Shown here: positions 16,667 through 25,237 of the stretch, in pieces | How positions within the stretch are numbered: the first letter of the stretch is position 1 | Layout: each line of letters starts with the position of its first letter | Assembly: GCF_000702665.1 (NCBI RefSeq) | Contig: NZ_JNJA01000002.1 | Coordinates: 62,001-126,000, forward strand | Direction: 5' to 3' | DNA: 64,000 bases | Source: Solidesulfovibrio alcoholivorans DSM 5433 | GTDB taxonomy: Bacteria > Desulfobacterota > Desulfovibrionia > Desulfovibrionales > Desulfovibrionaceae | Position numbers and translations under genes: made by a program | Notes under the pieces: generated by a model | Seen by the model: the letters and a program-made list of their open reading frames with translations, nothing else | What the model was told of the DNA's origin: nothing | The model's database searches: none

Positions 16667-18691
16667 TTATTCCTCCCGGAACTGCTCCACGAGTTCCGCC
16701 AGATGGTGGGCCATGGAACGCACCTCGCCGATACGCGTGTTGGCGTCGGCGATCTGGCGGGCGATGTCCTGGGAAAGGGCGTTGATGTGGTTCACGCTGC
16801 CATTGACCTCTTCGCTGGTGGCGGATTGCTGCTCCGAGGCGGCGGCGATGTTGCGCACCATGTCGGCGATGTGGTTGGACTGCTCCACGATGCGGGCGAG
16901 CACCGCCCCGGACTGCTCGGCCATGTCCGCGCTGCGCTCCACGCGGGTCTTGGTTTCGTTCATGCCGGCCACGACCTGGTGCGTGCTCGCCTGGATGTCG
17001 GTCACGGCCGTGGCCACTTCGCCCGTGGCGGTCATGGTCTTTTCCGCGAGCTTTCGCACCTCGTCGGCGACCACGGCGAAGCCGCGCCCGGCCTCGCCGG
17101 CCCGGGCCGCCTCGATGGCGGCGTTGAGGGCGAGCAGGTTCGTCTGGTCCGCGATGTCGGAAATCACGCCGATGACCGCGCCGATGGCCTCGGCCCGGGT
17201 TTCCAGGGTGCCCAGGGAGTTGGCGAGGTCGGCGGTGCGGGCCGAGACCGCGCGGGTCTCCTCCACGGTGCGCGTCACTTCGCGGCCGCCGTCGATGGCC
17301 GCCTGGGAGGCCGAATCCGAGGCCTGCGCCGTGTCGCCGGCGTTTTGCGCCACCTCGAGCACGGTGGCGTTCATCTCTTCCATGGCCGTGGCTACGCGCT
17401 CGGTTTCCTGGGCGGTGTTTTCCACGCCGCCCGTAAGCTCGCCCATGCGCGCCGTGAGCATGTCCGAGGCCTCGGACAGGTTGCGCGCCACGGTGGTGAC
17501 CTCGTCGGCCACGGCGAGCAGCTTGGCCCGCTGCGCCCGGATGTGGTCCTTGTCCTTTTCCTCCTGGGTCAGGTCGATGAGCACGCCGATGACGCCGACC
17601 GTCTCGCCGGAGGCGTTTTTGAGCGGGCTGATCTCGTAGTGCAGGGGAAAGACCTGGCCGTCGGTGCGCGTGAAGCGGGTAAATCCGCTCGCGCATTCCC
17701 CGGAATCGAGGACGCCGGCGCAGCCCGAACGGCCGTCCTCGCGCCGGAAGCTGTCCGCGACGAGTTGGCCGAGCATCTCGGCGTCGGATTTGCCGAGGAT
17801 GTGTTGCAGGGGCGTGTTGACGAACTCGAAGCGCCGCTCCCTGTCGGCCACGAAAATCGGGATGATGACGCCGTTTAGGATGCCGCGGTTGTATTCGAGC
17901 TGGTCCTTGATGTTGCCGACCATGGCCGAGAGGTTCTTGGCCAGGACCGCGATTTCGTCCTCGCCCGGCACGTTGAAGGCGATGTCCAGGGAGCCGTGGC
18001 TGATGGCGTCGGAGATGGCGGCCAGTTTCCGGACGCGGCCGACCACGGAATGCTTCATGAAAAGGAGCAGCGCCGCAAGCAGGGCGACCATGCCGGCCAG
18101 GGACACGCCGGCGCTTTTGAACTGGTCGGCGGCGAGGCGGTCGAGTTCCGGGGCGATGTCCTGGACCACGACCATGGCCCCGAGGATGGGTTTCGAGCCG
18201 CCGTGGCAGTGGTGGCATTCGGGCTCGTTTTTCACGGAGTTGACGGCGACGAAAGAGGGCTTGCCGTTCCAGGACAGGACCTTCCCGCCGTGGAACGCGC
18301 TGGCGAGGCTCTTGGCGGCCAGGGCGGCCACGTCGGCGTCGCCGGATTGGGCGGCGACGGCGGCGAAATCCTTGCGCGCCACGCCCGTGTCCGTGGCATA
18401 GGTCACGTTGCCCCGGAAGTCGGTGAGATAGACCGTGGTGTCGCCGTGCGCGGCCGCCACCCTGGCGAACTGCGCCGCGGTCTCGGCATTCTTGCCCAGG
18501 CGCATGGGTTCCTCGATGGCCATGCGCACCATGGCGCTCATGCGCGACGCGGTGCTGTCGATCTGGGCCATGGAACCCTGACGCTGCCAGTGGGCGTTGG
18601 CCAGAAACAGGCCGGTGAAGGCCAGGACGGTCAGGCCGGAGACGAGCAGCAGCACCTTGAGGCCAAGGGAACGGGAAAAGACACCCATCAC
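16667..18691 (-). CDS. Methyl-accepting chemotaxis protein with c-type haem site (DcrA-like)
   Basis: A 674-residue chemoreceptor. A first membrane segment spans about residues 9-31; the periplasmic sensor (about 32-190) contains CHHCH at 159-163, a CxxCH c-haem attachment motif; a second membrane segment (about 192-212) leads into a HAMP region, a PAS domain (about 275-390) and a methyl-accepting signalling domain with the hairpin tip [19 protein letters not shown]. DcrA of D. vulgaris is the known precedent for a haem-containing receptor sensing oxygen and redox state. The downstream PAS could add a second, cytoplasmic input. A tetrahaem cytochrome gene lies 108 bases upstream on the same strand, so the two may be linked functionally. 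Confidence 0.92.
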   Translation of the reverse strand: MMGVFSRSLGLKVLLLVSGLTVLAFTGLFLANAHWQRQGSMAQIDSTASRMSAMVRMAIEEPMRLGKNAETAAQFARVAAAHGDTTVYLTDFRGNVTYATDTGVARKDFAAVAAQSGDADVAALAAKSLASAFHGGKVLSWNGKPSFVAVNSVKNEPECHHCHGGSKPILGAMVVVQDIAPELDRLAADQFKSAGVSLAGMVALLAALLLFMKHSVVGRVRKLAAISDAISHGSLDIAFNVPGEDEIAVLAKNLSAMVGNIKDQLEYNRGILNGVIIPIFVADRERRFEFVNTPLQHILGKSDAEMLGQLVADSFRREDGRSGCAGVLDSGECASGFTRFTRTDGQVFPLHYEISPLKNASGETVGVIGVLIDLTQEEKDKDHIRAQRAKLLAVADEVTTVARNLSEASDMLTARMGELTGGVENTAQETERVATAMEEMNATVLEVAQNAGDTAQASDSASQAAIDGGREVTRTVEETRAVSARTADLANSLGTLETRAEAIGAVIGVISDIADQTNLLALNAAIEAARAGEAGRGFAVVADEVRKLAEKTMTATGEVATAVTDIQASTHQVVAGMNETKTRVERSADMAEQSGAVLARIVEQSNHIADMVRNIAAASEQQSATSEEVNGSVNHINALSQDIARQIADANTRIGEVRSMAHHLAELVEQFREE

Positions 18692-18799
18692 GACACTCCT
18701 CGCATCGCGCCTCCGGAATCCAAACGGCGATATCCGGGGGCGTTTACCTTGAAAGGTTGGAACGCGGGAAAATACTTGCGTAGAGTATGGGGCGCATGG

Positions 18800-19306
18800 C
18801 TAGTGCGCTCCGGCGAAGAGCATGGGCTTGAAGTTGAAGTTGCGCACGCGCTCGGCGTTGTGACAGCCTTCGCAGTCGGCCATGGCGAGCTTGTTCTTGA
18901 TCAGCGCGGGATCGCCGCCGGCATCGACATGGGCCGAGCCCGGGCCGTGGCAGACCTCGCAGCCGGCGTTGGCGAGCGCCGGGGTCTGCTCGAAGCTCAC
19001 GAAGCCGCCGGGTTTGCCGTAGCCCGTGGTGTGGCAGGCGAAGCAGCCCGCAAGCTCCTCGGGCGTGAGCTTTTTCGCCATGATCTTGACCGACTCCGAG
19101 GAATGGGCTTTTTTGGAATAGCGGGAGTAGGACGCGTATTCCTTGGCGTGGCAGTCCTTGCAGGCTGCCGAGCCGACGTAGGAGGCGTCCTTCGCCGCAG
19201 CGGGAGGCGTTGCGGCGGGTGTTTGGGCTGAAACGGGCCCGGGAATCCAGAGGCAAAGGCCGGCCGTGAGACAAGTCGACAGAAAAGCGCGCCAAAGGAC
19301 CGCCAT
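18800..19306 (-). CDS. Periplasmic tetrahaem cytochrome c (cytochrome c554-like)
   Basis: The protein is 168 residues from the ATG at 19306 (GGAG eight bases upstream); the frame runs further 5' to 19372 without a better start. Residues 1-27 form a Sec signal peptide ending near VSA. Four CxxCH motifs lie at 49-53 (CKDCH), 88-92 (CFACH), 116-120 (CEVCH) and 145-149 (CEGCH), with spacing like the cytochrome c554 family rather than the classic tetrahaem c3 of Desulfovibrio. Additional histidines could give bis-His ligation. It is a periplasmic electron carrier of unknown partner; the neighbouring haem chemoreceptor is one candidate. Confidence 0.9.
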   Translation of the reverse strand: MAVLWRAFLSTCLTAGLCLWIPGPVSAQTPAATPPAAAKDASYVGSAACKDCHAKEYASYSRYSKKAHSSESVKIMAKKLTPEELAGCFACHTTGYGKPGGFVSFEQTPALANAGCEVCHGPGSAHVDAGGDPALIKNKLAMADCEGCHNAERVRNFNFKPMLFAGAH

Positions 19307-19472
19307 GGACAGGGCTCCTCCGCTACAGGTGGGAAATAAAGAAAGCATATCCCATTCACGAGGCCGGAGCAAGGCGGTATCCCGCGAGGCGGGGAGGAGT
19401 CACGCCTTTTTGCCGGAAAAGACTGTCCGGAAGCGGTGGCTGGGGCAGACCGGGCGTGGCGGCGCGCATTAC

Positions 19473-19501
19473 AAAAAGCCCGGCGGGCAAGCCCGCCGGG
19501 C
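19473..19501 (-). terminator. Intrinsic terminator after purL
   Basis: GCCCGGCGGGC (19478-19488) and GCCCGCCGGGC (19491-19501) form an 11-pair hairpin. On the minus strand it is followed by T5. It lies 35 bases after the purL stop codon. Confidence 0.9.
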
Positions 19502-19535
19502 AAAGGTGTCCGGGGTGGGAAACGCGGTCGGGAGG

Positions 19536-22532
19536 CTACCAGTCGAGGGTGGCCTTGAAGGCGTGGGCCAGGTCCTCGGCGTATTCGGCGCAAAGCAGGT
19601 GCGCGCCGCGGCGCAGGACCAACTCCGAACCGTCGGCGACGACGCCGAGCAGGCCCAAGGCCTGTCCCGCGAACAGCGCCTCGAACGCGGCCCGGTTTTC
19701 CGGGGCCACCGTGACCACGAGGCGGCTTGTCGATTCGCTGTAGAGGAGCTCCAGGTCGGTGAGCCCGGCCTCGGCCGGCGCGGCGGCGAGGTCCAGGTCC
19801 GCGCCGAGCCGGCCGCCGATGGCCATCTCGGCCAGGGCCACGGCCAAACCGCCGTCGGAGCAGTCGTGGCAGGCGGAAACCAGCCCGCGGCGCATGGCCG
19901 CGTGCAGGCTGCGGTAGCGCTCGCGGGCCGGCAGGGCGTCCACCTGCGGCACGTCGGGGGAGGTGAAGCCGAGCTCGCCCGCCAGCTCCGACGCGCCCAG
20001 TTCGCGGCGCGTGAGGCCGAGCACGTAGACGAACTCGCCCGCGGCCTTGAAGTCGGACGTCACGACCCCGGCGACGTCGGGCACGAAGCCCATGACGGAA
20101 AAAAGCACCGTCGGCGGGATGGAGATCTTGGCCCCGCCGCCGGAGTAGTCGTTTTTCATGGAGTCCTTGCCCGAGACGCAGGGCGTACGGAACGCGCGGC
20201 AGAAATGGGCCAGGGCCATGTTGGCCCGCACGAGCTGGGCCAGCTTGTAGCGGCCGTCCGGGGTCTTTTCCGACTCCACGGGGTCGCACCAGCAGAAGTT
20301 GTCCACGCCGGCCAGGCGCGCCGGGTCGGCCCCCACGGCCACGGCCCCGCGCACGGCCTCGTCGATGGCCGCGGCCATCATCCAGTAGGCGTCGATGTCG
20401 GAGTAGCGCGGGCAGATGCCGTGGGAGAGCGCCACGCCCTCGGGGCGCGACAGGTCCGGACGCAGCACGCCGGCATCGGAAGGGCCGTCGCGGCGCGCGC
20501 CGCAAAGCGGCTTGACCGCCGAGCCACCTTTGACCTCGTGGTCGTACTGCCGCACCACGTATTCCTTGCTGCAGATGTTGAGCCGGCCGAGCATGCGCTT
20601 AAGCAGCGCGCCGTGGCCGCCGGCGGGCATCGCCGGTTCGGTGCGGGCGATCTGCGGCTTTGTCCATGTCGCGGCCAGACGCATGCGCGGCGTGCCGTCG
20701 TGCAGGAAATCCATGTCGATGTAGGCCACCGTGCGCTTGCCGTGGTAGACGCGCAGGTAGCCCGAGTCGGTGAAGTTGCCAAGTTCCGTGGACTCGACGC
20801 CCATTTCCCGGGAGAGCTTCATGAAGGCCGCGAACTGCGCGGGCGGCACGGCCACGGTCATGCGCTCCTGGGCCTCGGAGGTGAGGATCTCCCAGGGCAC
20901 GAGGCCGTCGTACTTGAGCGGCACGCGGTCGAGGTAGAGCTCGCATCCGCCGCAGTCCCGGGCCATCTCGCCGACGGAGCTCGAAAGCCCGCCCGCGCCG
21001 TTGTCCGTGATGGCGCTATAGAGCCCCAGGTCCCGGGCGCGCATGAGGAAGTCGTACATGCGGCGCTGGGTGATGGGGTCGCCGATCTGCACGGCCGTGG
21101 CCGGGGAACCCTCGTGGAGCTCCTCGGAGGAGAAGGTCGCGCCGTGGATGCCGTCCTTGCCCACGCGGCCGCCGACCATGACGATGTAGTCGCCGGGCCG
21201 GGCCTTTTTGACGTAGCTCGGCTTGCCGCCAAGCGTCGCGGGCAGCATGCCCACCGTGCCGCAAAAGACCAGCGGCTTGCCGAGGAAGCGCTCGTCGAAC
21301 ACGATGGAGCCGTTGACCGTGGGCACGCCGGACTTGTTGCCGCCGTGCTCCACGCCCTCGCGCACGCCCTCGAGCACCCGGCGCGGGTGGAGCAGGCGCG
21401 GCGGCAGTTCGCCGCTGAAAAAGGGCGAGGCGAAGCAGAAGACGTCGGTGTTGCATAAAAGGTTCGCGCCCATGCCCGTGCCCATGGGGTCGCGGTTGAC
21501 GCCGACGATGCCGGTCAGCGCGCCACCGTAGGGGTCGAGCGCCGAGGGGCTGTTGTGGGTCTCCACCTTGATGCACAGGTGCATGTTTTCGGTGAAGCGC
21601 ACCACGCCGGCGTTGTCGGAAAAGACCGACAGGCAGAAATCGTCGTCGCCGAGCGCCTTGCGGATGTCTTTCGTGGAACCCTGGATGAACGTCTTGTACA
21701 GGCTGTCGATGACCTGTTCCGTGCCCGCTTCCTCGTCGCGGTAGTCGATGACCGCGTTGAAGATCTTGTGCTTGCAGTGCTCGGACCAGGTCTGGGCGAT
21801 GCACTCGAGCTCGACGTCCGTGGGGTTGTGGATGAGCCCCCAGACCACCCGGCGCATCTTGAAGCCCGGGCGGCCGAAATATTCGCGGATGGCCCACCAT
21901 TCGGGCAGGGACAGGGCCAGGGTGCGCTCGCGGCCGAGTGCGAGCATCTGGTCCTCGAGCATGTTGAAGATGTCCGGGGTCTCGACGGTGGCGCTGGCCT
22001 GGCCCGTGACCTTGGCCGCGCGGGGAGCGAACCCGGGCGCGGCGCGCCAGGCGTCGCCCGAGGCGATCTCGTGGCGCTGGAGCAGGTCGTTGCCGAGCAG
22101 GTCCACGGCCACGCGCGTGGCGGCCGCGGCGTCGGGCAGGCCCGCGACATGGTACTGGGCGGCGGTGTAGACGGCGAGGCTCGCGCGGCGCGCCTCGGAA
22201 AGCCCCAAGGCCAGGGCCACGGCGTCCTTGGCGGTGCGCGCCTCGTTGTCCGTGACGCCTGGGCGGAAGGCGATCTCGATGACCCAGTCGGTCTCGGCGC
22301 CGCCCGGGGAAAGCGGGGCGAGGGAGGCTTCCTGGACCACGGGGTCGTGCAGCACGCCGGCGTCGGCCACGGCGCGGACTTCTTCCTCGCTTAAGCCGTC
22401 TATGGTGAAGATCTTGACGATGCGCACGAAGCGCACGGGCATATGGAGTTCGCTGTCGATCTTGCCGGCCACGCGCTGGCCGACCGTGTCGGTAACGCTC
22501 GGGCGAAGGCCCACGGCGAGGCGGGTGAGCAT
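19536..22532 (-). CDS. purL: Phosphoribosylformylglycinamidine synthase, PurS-PurL fusion without glutaminase
   Basis: A 998-residue FGAM synthase using the ATG at 22532; the open frame reaches 22988 but overlaps the prenyl synthase gene there. The first 100 residues resemble PurS (LRPSVTDTVGQRV, VRIVKIFTIDGLS), and the rest is a PurL core with a linker and two AIR-synthase-like halves (CKHKIFNAVI, VETHNSPSALDPYGGA, HGATFSSEEL, GKDSMKNDY, SACHDCSDGGLAVALAE). The C-terminal glutamine amidotransferase domain of the 1,250-1,300-residue PurL forms is absent, so a separate PurQ must exist elsewhere. It catalyses the ATP-dependent fourth step of purine synthesis. It is the last gene of the run mqnB-mqnD-prenyl synthase-purL. 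Confidence 0.92.
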   Translation of the reverse strand: MLTRLAVGLRPSVTDTVGQRVAGKIDSELHMPVRFVRIVKIFTIDGLSEEEVRAVADAGVLHDPVVQEASLAPLSPGGAETDWVIEIAFRPGVTDNEARTAKDAVALALGLSEARRASLAVYTAAQYHVAGLPDAAAATRVAVDLLGNDLLQRHEIASGDAWRAAPGFAPRAAKVTGQASATVETPDIFNMLEDQMLALGRERTLALSLPEWWAIREYFGRPGFKMRRVVWGLIHNPTDVELECIAQTWSEHCKHKIFNAVIDYRDEEAGTEQVIDSLYKTFIQGSTKDIRKALGDDDFCLSVFSDNAGVVRFTENMHLCIKVETHNSPSALDPYGGALTGIVGVNRDPMGTGMGANLLCNTDVFCFASPFFSGELPPRLLHPRRVLEGVREGVEHGGNKSGVPTVNGSIVFDERFLGKPLVFCGTVGMLPATLGGKPSYVKKARPGDYIVMVGGRVGKDGIHGATFSSEELHEGSPATAVQIGDPITQRRMYDFLMRARDLGLYSAITDNGAGGLSSSVGEMARDCGGCELYLDRVPLKYDGLVPWEILTSEAQERMTVAVPPAQFAAFMKLSREMGVESTELGNFTDSGYLRVYHGKRTVAYIDMDFLHDGTPRMRLAATWTKPQIARTEPAMPAGGHGALLKRMLGRLNICSKEYVVRQYDHEVKGGSAVKPLCGARRDGPSDAGVLRPDLSRPEGVALSHGICPRYSDIDAYWMMAAAIDEAVRGAVAVGADPARLAGVDNFCWCDPVESEKTPDGRYKLAQLVRANMALAHFCRAFRTPCVSGKDSMKNDYSGGGAKISIPPTVLFSVMGFVPDVAGVVTSDFKAAGEFVYVLGLTRRELGASELAGELGFTSPDVPQVDALPARERYRSLHAAMRRGLVSACHDCSDGGLAVALAEMAIGGRLGADLDLAAAPAEAGLTDLELLYSESTSRLVVTVAPENRAAFEALFAGQALGLLGVVADGSELVLRRGAHLLCAEYAEDLAHAFKATLDW

Positions 22533-22588
22533 GGCGTTTCCTATCCTGGGGTCCGAGGGTGCGCCGGCCAGCCGCCGGCGAGGCTGGC

Positions 22589-23557
22589 CTATTTGTCCCG
22601 GGCGAGCATGGGCGCCAGCACCTGGCCGATCAGTTCGGCCTCTGGCGAGGGCGGGAACAGCGCCAGGGCGGCCTGGGCTTTTTCCAGGTATGTGGCGGCC
22701 ATCTCCCGGGTTTTTTCGGCATGGCCGCCGGCGACGATGTTGCCGCGCAAATATTCGATGTCCTCGGCGGAAAGCTGGTCCTGGCGGAAGTCCTCGGCCA
22801 GGCGACGCCTGGCGTCGAAGGGCAGCTCGGAAAGATAGAGGATCAGCGGCAGCGTGACCTTGCCTTCCTTGAGGTCGCCACCGGTGGGCTTGCCGGACAC
22901 GGTGGCGGGGGAGGTGTAGTCCAGGGCGTCGTCCACGAGCTGGAAGGCGATGCCGCAGTTGACGCCGAGGTTCCTGGCCGCCTCGCAAAGCGTTTCGCCC
23001 GCGCCGGCCAGGACCGCGCCGCAGTGGCAGGCCGCCTGGAGCAGGTAGGCCGTCTTGCCGGTGATGATGGAAAGATAGGTTTCGAGCGGCAGGTCCACGT
23101 CGCGCAGGTGGGCGATCTCGAGGATCTCGCCCGTGGCCGTCTGGAGCAGGGCCTCGGAGAGGATGCGCGTGAGCTCGGGATTGTCGTATTCGGCCACGGT
23201 GCGGTTGGCCAGGGCGAGCAGCACGTCGCCGGCGAGGATGGTGTGCGTCGCGCCGAAGCGCATGTGCGCGGATTCCCGGCCGCGGCGCAGCGTCGCGCCG
23301 TCCACGATGTCGTCATGCAACAGCGTGGCCGAATGCAGAAATTCCAGGGAGCAGGCGAGGGGATAGCCGTCGTCGCCACGATGGCCCAGGGCGCGGGCCA
23401 CGAGGATGGTGAGCAGCGGACGCAGGCGCTTGCCTCCGGCCAAAAGCACATGGCGCACCACCGGCTGGACCAGGGGGGAGAGCGTGTCCGCCTGCTCCTC
23501 CAGGTAGCTGTTGATGGCCGGGACTTCCCGAGATAATATGTCCGCGAAATCGCTCAT
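22589..23557 (-). CDS. Polyprenyl diphosphate synthase
   Basis: A 322-residue trans-isoprenyl diphosphate synthase. The first aspartate-rich motif is LLHDDIVDGATLRRG and the second FQLVDDALDYTS; the basic GGKRLRPLL segment near residue 43 completes the diphosphate site. Small residues precede the first motif (HSATLL), as in long-chain products. It extends farnesyl diphosphate with isopentenyl diphosphate to make the side chain of a quinone. Because it sits 10 bases after mqnD, its product is most likely the menaquinone tail (HepT/IspB role). Product length cannot be assigned from sequence by eye. Confidence 0.92.
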   Translation of the reverse strand: MSDFADILSREVPAINSYLEEQADTLSPLVQPVVRHVLLAGGKRLRPLLTILVARALGHRGDDGYPLACSLEFLHSATLLHDDIVDGATLRRGRESAHMRFGATHTILAGDVLLALANRTVAEYDNPELTRILSEALLQTATGEILEIAHLRDVDLPLETYLSIITGKTAYLLQAACHCGAVLAGAGETLCEAARNLGVNCGIAFQLVDDALDYTSPATVSGKPTGGDLKEGKVTLPLILYLSELPFDARRRLAEDFRQDQLSAEDIEYLRGNIVAGGHAEKTREMAATYLEKAQAALALFPPSPEAELIGQVLAPMLARDK

Positions 23558-23567
23558 CCGCTGGCGT

Positions 23568-24434
23568 TTAACAGCATTGGTCCGGGGCTGGCAAGGGGGG
23601 ATCGGCCGGGAAACGGCCTTGCGACGCCAGCTTTTCCAGTTCCGCCAGCGCGAGTCTGCCCGTTTCCCCCATGGCGAGGCTCAATTCCCCGACATAGGCC
23701 TTGATGTGGGCCGCGATCACGGCCTCGTTCTTCTCCCGCGCCAGCAGCCGGGCCAGGGGCGCGACCGCCTGCGGCTGCGCCTGGGCGGCAAGCAGACTCT
23801 CGCGCACCACGTCCCCCACGGCGGCGATGCGCGCCTCCCCCAGGCTCCGTTTGGCCAGGATCACGCCGAGCGGCACGGGCGAGGCCGGCACGCGCGCCTG
23901 CCACCAGGCCCCGAGGTCGAGCACCAGACGCAGGCCGTGGTCGGCCGCGGCCAGGGCGGTTTCGTGGATGAGCAGGCCCGCCTCGGCGCGCCCGTCCAGC
24001 ACGGCCGTGACGATTTCGTCGTAGCGCACCGGAACGAACGCGGCATCCGGAACGGGCAGGTCGTCTTTGCCGTGGTTTTCGGCCAGGGCGGCGCGCAACA
24101 GCGTCGCGGCCGTGGTGCGAAGCCCCGGCACGGCCACGCGCGTCGGCCGGCCGCGATAGCCCTGCGCCACCACGAGCTTGGGCCCCGCGCCGAAGCCGAA
24201 GGCCGCGCCCGCGGGCAGCACGGCGTACGTCCCGGCCAGGGGCGCGGCCATGGCCGCCGAGACCTTGATCACGTCGAAGGTCCCGGCGAGCGCCGCTTCG
24301 TTTAAGGTCTCCACATCCTCGAAGGCGAAGGCGGCGCGGACGTCGGGCAGGCCGACCATGCCGAGAATCCAGCCGCCGAAAATGCAGACGTCGTTGGGAC
24401 AGGGCGAAATGGCGACGGTGACGACGTCAGGCAT
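23568..24434 (-). CDS. mqnD: 1,4-dihydroxy-6-naphthoate synthase (futalosine pathway)
   Basis: A 288-residue MqnD. The signature SPCPNDVCIFGGWILG is at residues 9-24; the usual form is SPCPNDTF-F. The periplasmic-binding-protein-like fold of the family is reflected in DVIKVSAAMAAPLAG, GFGAGPKLVV and LIHETAL. It converts cyclic dehypoxanthine futalosine to 1,4-dihydroxy-6-naphthoate in menaquinone synthesis. The gene overlaps mqnB upstream by 8 bases and is 10 bases from the prenyl synthase downstream, so two futalosine steps and the tail synthase are in one transcript. Confidence 0.94.
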   Translation of the reverse strand: MPDVVTVAISPCPNDVCIFGGWILGMVGLPDVRAAFAFEDVETLNEAALAGTFDVIKVSAAMAAPLAGTYAVLPAGAAFGFGAGPKLVVAQGYRGRPTRVAVPGLRTTAATLLRAALAENHGKDDLPVPDAAFVPVRYDEIVTAVLDGRAEAGLLIHETALAAADHGLRLVLDLGAWWQARVPASPVPLGVILAKRSLGEARIAAVGDVVRESLLAAQAQPQAVAPLARLLAREKNEAVIAAHIKAYVGELSLAMGETGRLALAELEKLASQGRFPADPPLPAPDQCC

Positions 24435-25224
24435 GGCGTGAGGCTCCGGGAAACAGGGCGGCCACGGCCCGGCCCAGGGCGGCGAGCGCCCCGGGCAGGT
24501 CCCAGGCGTCGGGCGGGCGGCGGCCGACCTGGTTGGAAACGGTGCGCAGCTCCAGAAACGGCAGCCCGGCCGCGGCCGCGGCGAGCCCCAGGCTGAAGCC
24601 TTCCATGGATTCGGCCACGGCCCGGTACTTGCGGGCCAGGACCAGCGCCCGCGCGTCGTCGCCGGAGACCCCGGCCACGGTGACGCAGGGGCCGCACAGC
24701 GCGCATTCGGGCAGGCGCAGGCCCATGGCCGCGGCGGCCCCGGCCGGGTTAAGGGGCAGCAGGTCGCGCACCGGCGAGCCGCCCGGGGAGAGCTGGGGAA
24801 AGGCCAGCCCCGCGCCGTCCGTGCCGGCTCCGGTGCGGATGCCGTATTCGGGCAGGGCTTCGCAGCTCGCCGCGACCAGCGAGGAAAGCGGCGCGGTGGC
24901 GGTGTCGTAGCTGCCGGCGATGCCGCAGTTGACGATGCCGGCCAGGGCGTCGCCGTGGCTGCCGAGCATGCGCCCGGCGGCCAGGGCCGCGGCCACCGGG
25001 CCGACGCCCGTGACGCACAAAAGCGTTTCGCGCCCGCCGCGCGTCCAGGCCACTGCCCCGCCGGGCTCGGGCGCGGCGGGCGCGCCGAGCGGGCCGAAGG
25101 CCGCGGCGTATTCCCTGGCCGTGGCCAGGCAGAAAAGGAGAAGGGACGGCCTCCGGCGTCCGGGAGGGACGTCGTCCCTCCCGGACCTTTCTTCCGGAGG
25201 CGTCGTTGCGTTGGCGGTGCTCAT
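24427..25224 (-). CDS. mqnB: Futalosine hydrolase with repeat-derived N-terminal extension
   Basis: A 265-residue nucleoside-phosphorylase-fold hydrolase. GIVNCGIAGSYD near the middle and AVAESMEGFSLGLAAAAAGLPFLELRTVSNQVG at the active site (given here only as the region around residues 210-245, with MEG as the ribose-binding motif) identify MqnB, which cleaves futalosine to dehypoxanthine futalosine and hypoxanthine. The ATG at 25224 is the only ATG, GTG or TTG upstream of the conserved core, yet it lacks a clear ribosome site. It gives about 27 extra residues (MSTANATTPPEERSGRDD and on) of which the last part is encoded by a hairpin repeat at 25149-25190. The UDP-sugar dehydrogenase gene ends 13 bases upstream. 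Confidence 0.88.
   Translation of the reverse strand: MSTANATTPPEERSGRDDVPPGRRRPSLLLFCLATAREYAAAFGPLGAPAAPEPGGAVAWTRGGRETLLCVTGVGPVAAALAAGRMLGSHGDALAGIVNCGIAGSYDTATAPLSSLVAASCEALPEYGIRTGAGTDGAGLAFPQLSPGGSPVRDLLPLNPAGAAAAMGLRLPECALCGPCVTVAGVSGDDARALVLARKYRAVAESMEGFSLGLAAAAAGLPFLELRTVSNQVGRRPPDAWDLPGALAALGRAVAALFPGASRHA
25149..25190. repeat. Dispersed hairpin repeat inside mqnB
   Basis: GTCCGGGAGGGAC (25158-25170) and GTCCCTCCCGGAC (25174-25186) form a perfect 13-pair hairpin with a 3-base loop, preceded by GGCCTCCGGC. The layout matches the repeats at 26885-26930 and 62301-62345. Unlike them it lies within a reading frame, at the 5' end of mqnB. Confidence 0.7.
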
Positions 25225-25237
25225 CGGAGGCCGGGGG

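Noticed and set aside
22533..22988. N-terminal extension of PurL up to 22988
   Set aside because: It would overlap the prenyl synthase gene by 400 bases in another frame, and the PurS-like start at 22532 gives the expected protein.
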